Shown: positions 56,672-64,000 of the stretch, piece after piece
Layout: the number at the start of each line of letters is the position of its first letter
Position numbering within the stretch: the stretch's first letter is position 1
Origin: Kiritimatiellia bacterium
Lineage (GTDB): Bacteria > Verrucomicrobiota > Kiritimatiellia > RFP12 > UBA1067
Direction of reading: 5' to 3'
NCBI GenBank assembly: GCA_017405115.1
Contig: JAFRBA010000067.1
Span: 1 to 64,000 of the forward strand
Length of the DNA stretch: 64,000 nucleotides
Made by a program: the position numbers and the translations under genes
Notes under the pieces: model-generated
Told to the model about the DNA's origin: nothing
The model's database searches: none
The model's input: only the letters and a program-made list of their open reading frames with translations

Positions 56672-59600
56672 TCAGTCTTTGGCCTTCGATGAAAAGGCGT
56701 ATGGAATTGTCGTTATGACGGGCACGTCCAGCGCGGAGCCGAACACCGTGCACCTGACGCGCAGCTCGCGCGCCTTCGCGTCGCCGCACGACGCGATCTT
56801 CACGTCCGCCGCCCAGCGCCGGAGCGAACCGTCCAGCGGCTCCAGCCGCACGGACGACTCGCCGTTGACCTTCCACGGCTTCGCGCCGCCGGCCGCGGCC
56901 TTCAGGATGTCGCACGCCACGTCCTCGCACGGCTCGGCCAGGTCGAGCGCGATGCGGAGCGAGTCTCCCGGGGCGAGCGTCGCCTTGCCGGACGGCGCAA
57001 CCGCCTCCAGCGCGTTCGCAGGCTTCCTCACGAGGCGGAAGAACCCGTAGCGGATGTCGAAGTTGTAGCCGTACGTCGCGATCGACCCCTTGACACGCTT
57101 CGAAACAGGCAGGTGCTGGACGTAGACGCCAGTCATCGGCGCGATGACGTCGCCCGCGATCTTGCCCGCCCACGGGGCGCCTGGCGACAGCGCCTTCACC
57201 TCCCAGGCGTGGTACTTCCACTTCGGGTTCTCCTTCCACTTCGCCTCGTCCAGGCGGAACTCCACCCACGGAAACTCCGGGTCGAACTCAACGTTGACGC
57301 GGTTCAAGGCGTTTGTCGCCGTGTCTATGAAGAGCGATGGCATCGACCAGCCGATGTCGCCTTTCGGCGTCTCGCGCGCGCCGCCCGCCGTGAACGCGGC
57401 GTCCGACTCCGCCGTGCGCGGCATCTCGATCTCGTAGAGCTCGACCCCGCCCTCCTGCGGGAACTCGAACCGTACGCACGACGCCTTCACGACTTCGCCG
57501 AAGTCGAGCTCGAGGAAGAACTCGTCCTTGCCAGACACCTTCACGGGCGGCGTCTCCCACTTGCGGCGGCGGCGCACGCTCACCACCGTCCCGTCGAGGT
57601 TGTGCCCGTAGAGCCGCAGCCTGCGGAACGCCGGCGGACGCCGCGCCACGGTCATCTCCAGGAAGCGCGCCTCGCCCTTCTTCGCCGGGCCCTGCGCCCA
57701 GGCGTACACGTCGCGGACGCCGTCGTAGAGCTTGAACGACGTGTTGAAGAGCCCGACCATGCTGGACGACGAGCCGAAGGAAATGTCGCCGTCGCGCCCG
57801 AAAAGCTGGTTGTCGCGGTGGGTGCGCTCGTACTCCTTCGCCGCGGCGTACTCGCGGAACCCCTTCTGGCTCTGCAGCCCCGCGTCGCGCCTCTTCGTGG
57901 TCGCGATCAGAACCTCGAGCGGCTTCAGCCGCACCGCGACCTCGCCGCCCTTCCAGGCGCGGTCGCCGCGGAATTCGACAAAGTCCCCGCCGAGGCCGTC
58001 GAAGCGGACTTCCTGCGGCGTGTTGAGGAAGTTGACGGCGACCAGCATGCGCTCGTCGGGCAGCGTGTAGAGGACGGCCTCGTGCTCCTGCGTCCTAGAC
58101 ACCGTCGAGCGGTCGGCGAAGAGGAGCAGCCTGTCGAGCGCATGGTAGGAGTTGAAGAGGTAGCCAGTGCCCTCGTAGAGCCAGACCCGGTCGCCCATGT
58201 CGGCGTAGAAGAACGGCTGGGACGACTTCGCGCCGCGTATCGCCGCCGCCCACGTAGAGCACCAGTACTCGTCGAGCGTCGGGTAGTCCGAGGCCGGGTT
58301 GTTGAACTTGTACGAAAAGCACGTCGGGAGCGTGCCGATCACCTTGTCCGGGCGGTGCAGGTCGTCTATCGAGGAAATGTAGTCGCCGAACTTGTTCATC
58401 GGCATCTGGTAGCGGCGCATCCCCTCCCCGTCCGTATACGGGTCGAGATACGGATGGGCCTCGAACCAGTCGGCGCATTCGACGAACCGAGCCGCGTCGC
58501 GGGAGGCGATCCGCACGACATGGTACGGGTCGCGTTCGCGGATGTGCTCGTAGAGGTGCTTCAGGTAGACCTCGCTTACGCCGCGCATCTCGGGCTCGTC
58601 GCAGAGGTAGTACCAGGCGAAGTCCTTGTCCTTCACGGAATCCATGACCCGGTCTATCGCGTCGAAAACCTCCTGTGACGGGCGGACGTCCTTCTTGGCC
58701 TCGCGCTGTTCGATTCCCTTCACGAGGCGCGAAGGCTCGAGGCGTGCGCCGCGGCAGAAGTCGCGGTCGAGGCCAAGCGTCTCGTCGGCGAAGTAGCGCC
58801 TTGCGAAGGCCGTCCCGCCCTTGTATCCCTCCGCGCCCATTCCGCATCGGTATAGCGGCCTGCCGTCCATCACAAGCGTGCCGTTGCGCACCCACGCCAT
58901 GCGGCGCCCGTTCGGCTCGATCTTCCGTATGCGGATTCGCTTCTCGGCGTCGCCGCACCTGGCGACGAGCGTCATCTCTCCGCGCGTGAACGCGCCTGTG
59001 TCGAACGAGAACTTCCCGCTGCCTGGCAGCGTCTTTCGGACTTCGCCGATCCCGTCGCCCGTCAGCACGAGCGAAACCGCGCCCTTTGCGAGCGACTCCA
59101 CCGAGCCCTCAACCTTTGCCGTCGCGTCGCCCGGATAGAAGTTGTTCCTGTACGCCGGCGTCGTCAGGCGCACCTTGAGCGGCTCGTACGAGACGGCGAC
59201 GGGATAGAACCGCGCGTACTCGCGGCCGTCCGAGGCGCGCCGCAGCGAAAGTCTCGTCCTGTTCCGCCCCGTCTCCGGAAAGCGGCACGGCACCGTCCAG
59301 ACGACGCCGGACGGCTTGATCTGCACGCGGCTGCCGCCGGACGCGGAGGAAGTGAACTCGAATTCGCCGGGTATGGCCGCAGACGCGCGCACCTTCATCG
59401 CGCCGACGTATTCGCCGCCCTCCATGGACGATATCTCGCACGACGCCGACTCGATGAACACGTCGTCCGACTTGTCGCGGGCGGGAAAGCCTCCGACCTT
59501 GGCAAACATGTCCGGTTCGTGGAAATGCCTCACGACCCTCTTCCAGGTCGAGAGCTCGCCCTGGTTGCGCGAGTTGCGCGTGACGTTGACGAGCCATGTC

Positions 59601-60067
59601 TCGCTCCAGACGGAATTGCGCGTCATGTAGAACGACGAAAGCGGCATGCGGAACGTCGCTCGCCATCCGCATGGCGTCAGCTCGGCCGTACCCTCCCATT
59701 CCGGGTCGTACGGATCGGGCTGGATGCCGCCCTTCTCGGCGAAGAACGCGGCGAAGCGCTCGGCTCCGCGGATGGGCACCATGAACTGGTAGTAGTTCTG
59801 CACGTTGCCGTCCGGCGACAGAAAGAGCTCTACGTGGTCGGCGTGGCGGAAGCCCTCGCCCGTGCCGGCGTGGAGCCGCGCCGGGTCGGGGTCGCGGCAG
59901 TCCACGACGCACGTCAGCACGCCGCCGTCCACGTCGATGCGGAACGACGTCGCGCACTTCGGCTTCACGCCGTGCGGGAACTCGACGAACCCGTCGCCCG
60001 TGAGGACGGTCGCGGCCGATGCCACGCAGGCCGCCGCAACCAGAACAGATGTCGCAAGGCACTTCAC
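56672..60067 (-). CDS. Large secreted glycoside-hydrolase-like protein with N-terminal CBM9-like domain
   Basis: The protein has 1131 aa with a signal peptide (1-18). A CBM9/DOMON-like domain (~20-200: 'TCVVDCRDPDPARLH', 'HVELFLSPDG') and beta domains precede a barrel containing 'WYYLCDEPEMRG' (near 490), whose 'DEPE' is a plausible catalytic site. Two further beta domains, one discoidin-like ('SCVRFEFPQEGGVELYEIEMP'), complete it. No family name can be given with certainty. The GTG start overlaps the upstream stop by 4 nt (GTGA) and has AAGGAGGA before it, so translation is coupled to the GH28-GDPD gene. Confidence 0.7.
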   Translation of the reverse strand: MKCLATSVLVAAACVASAATVLTGDGFVEFPHGVKPKCATSFRIDVDGGVLTCVVDCRDPDPARLHAGTGEGFRHADHVELFLSPDGNVQNYYQFMVPIRGAERFAAFFAEKGGIQPDPYDPEWEGTAELTPCGWRATFRMPLSSFYMTRNSVWSETWLVNVTRNSRNQGELSTWKRVVRHFHEPDMFAKVGGFPARDKSDDVFIESASCEISSMEGGEYVGAMKVRASAAIPGEFEFTSSASGGSRVQIKPSGVVWTVPCRFPETGRNRTRLSLRRASDGREYARFYPVAVSYEPLKVRLTTPAYRNNFYPGDATAKVEGSVESLAKGAVSLVLTGDGIGEVRKTLPGSGKFSFDTGAFTRGEMTLVARCGDAEKRIRIRKIEPNGRRMAWVRNGTLVMDGRPLYRCGMGAEGYKGGTAFARRYFADETLGLDRDFCRGARLEPSRLVKGIEQREAKKDVRPSQEVFDAIDRVMDSVKDKDFAWYYLCDEPEMRGVSEVYLKHLYEHIRERDPYHVVRIASRDAARFVECADWFEAHPYLDPYTDGEGMRRYQMPMNKFGDYISSIDDLHRPDKVIGTLPTCFSYKFNNPASDYPTLDEYWCSTWAAAIRGAKSSQPFFYADMGDRVWLYEGTGYLFNSYHALDRLLLFADRSTVSRTQEHEAVLYTLPDERMLVAVNFLNTPQEVRFDGLGGDFVEFRGDRAWKGGEVAVRLKPLEVLIATTKRRDAGLQSQKGFREYAAAKEYERTHRDNQLFGRDGDISFGSSSSMVGLFNTSFKLYDGVRDVYAWAQGPAKKGEARFLEMTVARRPPAFRRLRLYGHNLDGTVVSVRRRRKWETPPVKVSGKDEFFLELDFGEVVKASCVRFEFPQEGGVELYEIEMPRTAESDAAFTAGGARETPKGDIGWSMPSLFIDTATNALNRVNVEFDPEFPWVEFRLDEAKWKENPKWKYHAWEVKALSPGAPWAGKIAGDVIAPMTGVYVQHLPVSKRVKGSIATYGYNFDIRYGFFRLVRKPANALEAVAPSGKATLAPGDSLRIALDLAEPCEDVACDILKAAAGGAKPWKVNGESSVRLEPLDGSLRRWAADVKIASCGDAKARELRVRCTVFGSALDVPVITTIPYAFSSKAKD

Positions 60068-62304
60068 TTCAGGTTCCTCCTTCCCGACTTCTCGAGATGC
60101 TCGATGAGTTTGGCGGGGCTGTCGGTCTGCAGCACGGTCGCGCCGCGAGAGAGGCACCAGTCCCAGCCGTTCTTCGGATTCGTGAACGACGTCTCGTCGT
60201 CATGCCCGTTGCTCAGTCTCGCCCACATGACGTTCATCCAAAGGCGCGGCGGAGACTTGAGGGCGGCGCGTTCGCGCAGGAAAGCCGTTCCATCAGACCC
60301 GCTAAGGCACACCTCGACCGCGCGCGGCGGGCGCGGCTCGGCCATCCAGTAGCCCATCAGCCCCGAGAAGGACTGCCGGTCGGTGTAGACGCTCACGATG
60401 GGCATGTATATGACAGTGCCGTCGTCTATCCAACTCCAGACCGATCCGGCCTCGCTTCTCATGAGTGCAGGCTCGGCGGCGGCCTTGCAGATAACGTATC
60501 GTTCCATGCCGAGCCGCCGTATCTCGGCGAGGAGCGGGACGGCCTGGCCGGCGAACTTGTCGATGTTGACGAGGCACTTCCCGCGGGCGGCGCACAGGAC
60601 GTCCTCAAGCGACGCGATCGGCTCGTCGGTGAGCTTCGCGTCGTCGCCGCCCTGGCCCTCCTTGAGGCGCAGCCCGGCGAATGCGTGCGCCACGCGGTCC
60701 TCGACCCTGCCCTTGCCGTCGGTCATGCGCTCCAGCGCTGCGTCGTGCATGAGCAGAAAACGCCCGTCGCGCGTGATGGCCGGGTCGACCTCCAGGATGT
60801 CTACGCCCATCTCGATGGCCGAGAGCGCGCCTGAGAGCGAATTCTCCGGGTGGTGGCGCCAGTCCATCCGGTGCGCGGCGACGAAGACGTAGTTGGTGTC
60901 GCCCGAAAGGAACAGCTGGCGCAGCTTCTCGGCGCGGCACTCCGGCCCCGGGCCGAACAAGACGCGCTCTGCAAACGGGCCTACGGTCACGCCGGGGGAG
61001 TCGGCCTCGACCTTCTCCCCGAAGCGCGTGACGTTCTCGAAGCGGACGTCCGAAACCTTCGCGTCGGCTCCTGCCCCGCGGACGTAGACCTCCGGCAGGA
61101 CGGCGCCCCGGCGCCCCTCCATCGACACGTTGCGGAACACGACGTTCGATATGCTGCCGCACCTTCCGTGCTTCACGGGCTTCGCGGTGTACATGGCCTC
61201 GGGCGCCGTCGCGTCAGGGTCGAAGGTCCAGCACCTGCGCGGATTGACGACTATCATCGGATTCGACGTGCCGTCGCACATGACCCGGATGTTCTCGAAA
61301 AGGCAGTTCTCCAGGGGCATTCCGCCGGACGGCTCGACAAGGAACGGCGGATTCGCCCAGAACCTCTCCGGCGGGCGGAAGTCTATCGAAGACCCGTGTA
61401 TCACGAGGTTGCGCGCGATTATGTTGCGGAACGCCGGGGCGTTGCACTCGAAGCCGATGCGGAAGTTGTTGCCTCTGTCCGTCCAGAGGATCGAGTCCTC
61501 CACCGTGATGCCCTCGTTTGGCCGCGGATTGCCGTGTTCTCCTGGGCCCAGGCCCTTGAGGGCGATGTTGTCGTCCTGCGAGCGCATGAACGAGTCGCGG
61601 ATTGTCACGTTGCGCGAGTTGTAGATGTCGAACGAGTCGTCGTTTATGACGTTGGCCGCGCATATCTTGACGTTCTCGAAAAGCGCGTTCTCGCAGTTGC
61701 CGACGGCGCACGTCCAGTGGCACGGCTCGGAGAGCACGACGCCGCGCACCGTGAGGTTGGTGCAGCCCTTGAACCACGTGAAGAAGATGAACGGCCCCCT
61801 GCACTTGCCGTAGCGGTCGCCCGTCAGGACGCCGCGGCCGGTCACCGTGATGTCGCGGCCCGAGGCCAGGAGCGAGCCGTGCACGACCGCGCCCGGGGCG
61901 AGGTAGAGCGTCTCGCCGTCGGAAAGGCGGATCGGGCCTGCCTCGTGCTCGCCAGGGCCGAACCACTTGACACTCGGGTCGGAGCGGTCGGGGACGTGCT
62001 CGTCAGGCGCGTCGCCGAAGAGCACGAGCACGTCGCGACGGTAGTCGCGGTCGAATATCCGCTTGAACGGACCAGATGCGACGAATGAGTCGACTTCGCC
62101 GTCCGGCGCGGTCACGACGACCTTCTCGCCGCCACGGATCTCCACGGAGCCGTACCGCCACGGATGCGTCGAGCCGTAGGTGACGGACACCGTCCGCAAC
62201 GGTACGTCAGCCCCGTCGACTTCGACGCGCCACTCCCCGCCCATGGCACAAGCCGCGCACAGCGCAGCGACCACCGCTATCTTGCATGCATATTTCGCTT
62301 CCAT
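60064..62304 (-). CDS. Secreted fusion: GH28-like beta-helix plus glycerophosphodiester phosphodiesterase domain
   Basis: The protein has 746 aa with a signal peptide (1-22). Residues ~25-440 are a GH28-like right-handed helix with 'INDDSFDIYNSRNV' and 'RSQDDNIALKG', placing the paired Asp as in polygalacturonases. Residues ~472-746 form a GDPD barrel with 'AAHRMDWRHHPENSLSGAL', 'ILEVDPAITRDGRFLLMHD' and 'LERMTDGKG', all core GDPD positions. GDPD enzymes cleave glycerophosphodiesters, including those of teichoic acids and deacylated lipids. Joining the two is, to my knowledge, unusual. The start is 6 nt from a TATAAT box. Confidence 0.85.
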   Translation of the reverse strand: MEAKYACKIAVVAALCAACAMGGEWRVEVDGADVPLRTVSVTYGSTHPWRYGSVEIRGGEKVVVTAPDGEVDSFVASGPFKRIFDRDYRRDVLVLFGDAPDEHVPDRSDPSVKWFGPGEHEAGPIRLSDGETLYLAPGAVVHGSLLASGRDITVTGRGVLTGDRYGKCRGPFIFFTWFKGCTNLTVRGVVLSEPCHWTCAVGNCENALFENVKICAANVINDDSFDIYNSRNVTIRDSFMRSQDDNIALKGLGPGEHGNPRPNEGITVEDSILWTDRGNNFRIGFECNAPAFRNIIARNLVIHGSSIDFRPPERFWANPPFLVEPSGGMPLENCLFENIRVMCDGTSNPMIVVNPRRCWTFDPDATAPEAMYTAKPVKHGRCGSISNVVFRNVSMEGRRGAVLPEVYVRGAGADAKVSDVRFENVTRFGEKVEADSPGVTVGPFAERVLFGPGPECRAEKLRQLFLSGDTNYVFVAAHRMDWRHHPENSLSGALSAIEMGVDILEVDPAITRDGRFLLMHDAALERMTDGKGRVEDRVAHAFAGLRLKEGQGGDDAKLTDEPIASLEDVLCAARGKCLVNIDKFAGQAVPLLAEIRRLGMERYVICKAAAEPALMRSEAGSVWSWIDDGTVIYMPIVSVYTDRQSFSGLMGYWMAEPRPPRAVEVCLSGSDGTAFLRERAALKSPPRLWMNVMWARLSNGHDDETSFTNPKNGWDWCLSRGATVLQTDSPAKLIEHLEKSGRRNLK

Positions 62305-62310
62305 GGCCGC

Positions 62311-62319
62311 ATTATACCA
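62311..62319 (-). promoter_or_regulatory. Extended -10 promoter of the second carbohydrate operon, leaderless
   Basis: TGG-TATAAT ends 6 nt before the ATG at 62304. Confidence 0.65.
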
Positions 62320-62339
62320 TATCCACACTGCAGCAATAT

Positions 62340-62376
62340 GACATTTTACCGAAATGAATTACGACAATTTTACGAA
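62340..62376. promoter_or_regulatory. Direct-repeat operator candidate
   Basis: GACATTTTACCGAA (62340-62353) and GACAATTTTACGAA (62363-62376) are 23 bp apart, about two helical turns, between the divergent promoters. This suits an AraC/XylR-type regulator. Confidence 0.5.
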
Positions 62377-62403
62377 TATAGGCGCACAACGCTCCACGAA
62401 ATC

Positions 62404-62412
62404 TGGTATAAT
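62404..62412 (+). promoter_or_regulatory. Extended -10 promoter of the second regulator gene, leaderless
   Basis: TGG-TATAAT ends 6 nt before the ATG at 62419. Confidence 0.65.
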
Positions 62413-62418
62413 TTCGCC

Positions 62419-63639
62419 ATGAAGCGCTGTAGACACGAACAACCCGAACCAGTCCGCGTCGCGGTCATATTCGACCGCAACCTGAAGTCCGGCCGCGACA
62501 TAGTCGCCGGGATATACCGATATGCCGGAATGACACGAGACTGGGAGCTGTTCCTTTTCAGCAAGACGTCCACACGTGCGGAGCTCACGGCGGCCGTTCG
62601 CAGGCTGGGCCCGGCCGGGTTCCTCGTCGACGGAGAGCTGGCCATGCTCGCGCCGCAACTGGCGAAAGACTTCCCCGACGCGCCCATCGTTGCCGTAGAC
62701 GGACTGCCGTCGTCAATGCTGAAAAACTACGCATCCGTCCACCTCCTGTGCGACGATGCGCCCATATCCCGCGAAGCCGGCAGACTGCTGGTGCGCCGAG
62801 GCTTTCGCAGCTTCGGCTTCGTAGGGACTACGGACATCGTAAACAGAAGCCACTCAAGGGCGCGAGAGACGAATTTCAGACAGACCGTGGCTGCTCACGG
62901 ACGCGTCTCGGTTGCCCAAATACCCGATGCCGTGGGCTTCCACAGGCAATACGCCATGCCCGTGCTGGAAAAGTGGATCATGTCGCTTCCCAAGCCGTGC
63001 GGCGTAATGGCCTACAACGACACGGTGGCGCTGTCCGTGGCTGAAGTCTGCCGACGGCTCAAGGTCGCCGTCCCAGAGTCCGTAGCGATAATTGGCGTCG
63101 ATGACGACGACTTCATCTGCGAAAACGCCTCTCCGACGCTGACGAGCGTCCATCCCGATTTTGAAAGCGCTGGATTCATGGCGGCCACGAAACTCGCGCA
63201 CCTTGTAGCCAGACGCAAGAAGCCGAAACACTGCAAGGTCGTGCGCTATGGGGTAGGGCACGTTACCGAAAGGCAGTCGACAAGAAGCAGTATCGGCAGG
63301 ATGGCGCGCGTCGCCGCGGCGCTCGAAATGGTCCGCCTGAAGGCGTCCGAGGGGCTTTCCGCGCGCGCGGTGGCCACATCCCTTGGCGTGACGGCCAGGA
63401 CTCTTGAAATGGACTTCGCCGCATTCGCGGAGCGACCCCTTCGCGACTATCTTGTGGACGCGAAGGTCGACGCAGTGAAACGATTGGCGGCAGACGGACG
63501 CACACGTTCCAGGATGGATCTTGCCATCGCGGCCGGCTTCCACACAGAGTCCGCTATGCGCACAGCCTTCCGCATGCGCGTCGGCATGTCGATCAGGGAG
63601 TATCTAGCCAGCGGCAGATCGGCGCTTAGGTTTACCTGA
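62419..63639 (+). CDS. XylR-like transcription regulator (LacI-type sensor plus AraC HTH)
   Basis: The protein has 406 aa. The N-terminal ~285 residues form a sugar-sensing periplasmic-binding-like domain ('VRVAVIFDRNLKSGRDIVAG', 'GVMAYNDTVALSVAEVCRR', 'AIIGVDDDDFICENASPTLT'). An AraC-type DNA-binding domain follows (~300-406: 'LAIAAGFHTESAMRTAFRMR'). The start at 62419 is chosen over an upstream in-frame ATG because the sensor begins here and a promoter lies 6 nt before. It is divergent from the GH28-GDPD operon. Its 3' end overlaps the rhamnosidase gene by 8 nt. Confidence 0.9.
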   Translation: MKRCRHEQPEPVRVAVIFDRNLKSGRDIVAGIYRYAGMTRDWELFLFSKTSTRAELTAAVRRLGPAGFLVDGELAMLAPQLAKDFPDAPIVAVDGLPSSMLKNYASVHLLCDDAPISREAGRLLVRRGFRSFGFVGTTDIVNRSHSRARETNFRQTVAAHGRVSVAQIPDAVGFHRQYAMPVLEKWIMSLPKPCGVMAYNDTVALSVAEVCRRLKVAVPESVAIIGVDDDDFICENASPTLTSVHPDFESAGFMAATKLAHLVARRKKPKHCKVVRYGVGHVTERQSTRSSIGRMARVAAALEMVRLKASEGLSARAVATSLGVTARTLEMDFAAFAERPLRDYLVDAKVDAVKRLAADGRTRSRMDLAIAAGFHTESAMRTAFRMRVGMSIREYLASGRSALRFT

Positions 63640-64000
63640 CTATCTCAACGCCCTTCGGGGCTTCGACTTTGGTGTCGATGGATCCGTCAGAGCGCTTCTC
63701 GTGGCGAACGCGCACCACGCCTTGCGCCGTCGGCAGCGCACCTTCCGCCCAATCGAGGTCCCCAAGGAACGGCCGTACGCGAACGGTTTTTCCGCCGGCG
63801 TCCAGCGCCTCCAATCCCAGGACATGCGCAATGCACCACGCCGCAGGCCCCGCGCTCCATCCGTGGCAGAGGGAATGGCGATAGCCGGAATAGCAGAACT
63901 CGCCGAAGTCGCCGTGGATGTCCTTCTTGCCCTGGACCGGCATTTCATCGAGACGCGAGGCGTTGTTGGTCCAGGAAAGGCTGAAGTCCTCCCAGAAGCT
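63632..64000 (-). CDS. GH78 alpha-L-rhamnosidase, C-terminal part (gene enters from window edge)
   Basis: About 122 residues are visible, open to the window edge. The stretch 'CHGWSAGPAAWCIAHVLGLE' and the following 'GALPTAQGVVRVRHEKRSDG' match the end of the GH78 barrel and its C-terminal beta domain, which remove terminal rhamnose from pectin or glycans. The catalytic region is outside the window. It converges on the regulator at 62419, whose operon includes a GH28-like protein and an acetylesterase; together these hint at rhamnogalacturonan use. Confidence 0.85.
   Translation of the reverse strand, partial: SFWEDFSLSWTNNASRLDEMPVQGKKDIHGDFGEFCYSGYRHSLCHGWSAGPAAWCIAHVLGLEALDAGGKTVRVRPFLGDLDWAEGALPTAQGVVRVRHEKRSDGSIDTKVEAPKGVEIVR

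Noticed and set aside
1..64000. tRNA, rRNA or origin sequences
   Set aside because: No cloverleaf with a CCA-type end, rRNA signature or DnaA-box cluster was noticed on reading; a covariance search would be needed to exclude them fully.

Overview
The window is about 64 kb of GC-rich bacterial DNA. Dense secreted glycoside hydrolases, XylR-like AraC regulators divergent from them, giant secreted beta-helix proteins, and no SusC/SusD pair suggest a member of the PVC group, most like a gut or anaerobic Kiritimatiellae/Verrucomicrobiota-type polysaccharide degrader. The assignment is inferred from gene content and style; no rRNA or tRNA gene was seen. Housekeeping content is small: rpsB-tsf, a TolB-like propeller protein, an alcohol dehydrogenase, ABC transporter parts and a phosphoesterase.

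Layout. 1-6.2 kb: an unidentified gene cut by the window edge, a secreted TIM-barrel-like protein with an orphan OppD/DppD ATPase, a decayed glycosidase-like gene and a DUF234-type AAA ATPase with operator-like inverted repeats. 6.4-13.1 kb (all minus): a three-gene ABC export operon, an iron alcohol dehydrogenase, a TolB-like protein and a ceramidase-like hydrolase; the last two start with the same duplicated promoter/RBS/signal-peptide DNA. 13.2-18.7 kb: an operon headed by a thrombospondin-type-3 repeat protein ending in a caspase/CHAT-like domain, then small unrecognised secreted proteins. 18.9-20.9 kb: rpsB-tsf with a tandem-repeat spacer. 21.0-22.5 kb: a GH39-like enzyme. 22.6-40.2 kb: a seven-gene, 16-kb carbohydrate operon (beta-helix giant, GH92, Gfo/Idh/MocA, GH2, pectate-lyase-like, DUF1080-isomerase fusion, TIM-barrel hydrolase) divergent from a XylR-like regulator. 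40.3-48.9 kb: a phosphoesterase, a LamG protein plus clan-A glycosidase pair, a secreted tyrosine phosphatase and another glycosidase-like gene. 48.9-52.0 kb: a decayed Na+/solute symporter and a GH92 gene carrying three in-frame hairpin repeats. 52.0-64 kb: a second carbohydrate operon (GH28-like/GDPD fusion, CBM9-like glycosidase candidate, beta-helix giant, sialate O-acetylesterase) divergent from a second XylR-like regulator, then the C-terminus of a GH78 rhamnosidase.

Two themes stand out. First, most genes or operons that open a transcription unit have an extended -10 box (TGN-TATAAT) ending only 6-8 nt before the ATG, so their mRNAs should be leaderless, while genes inside operons have Shine-Dalgarno sites and 1-4 nt overlaps. 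Second, short repeats or palindromes lie inside or between genes: (TTGGAG)n hairpins in a GH92 gene, a double-hairpin REP-like element inside a glycosidase, a CTCAACT-type repeat inside the TSP3 protein, and a 9-bp repeat between rpsB and tsf. Three large secreted proteins share a short C-terminal motif that may be an export tag.
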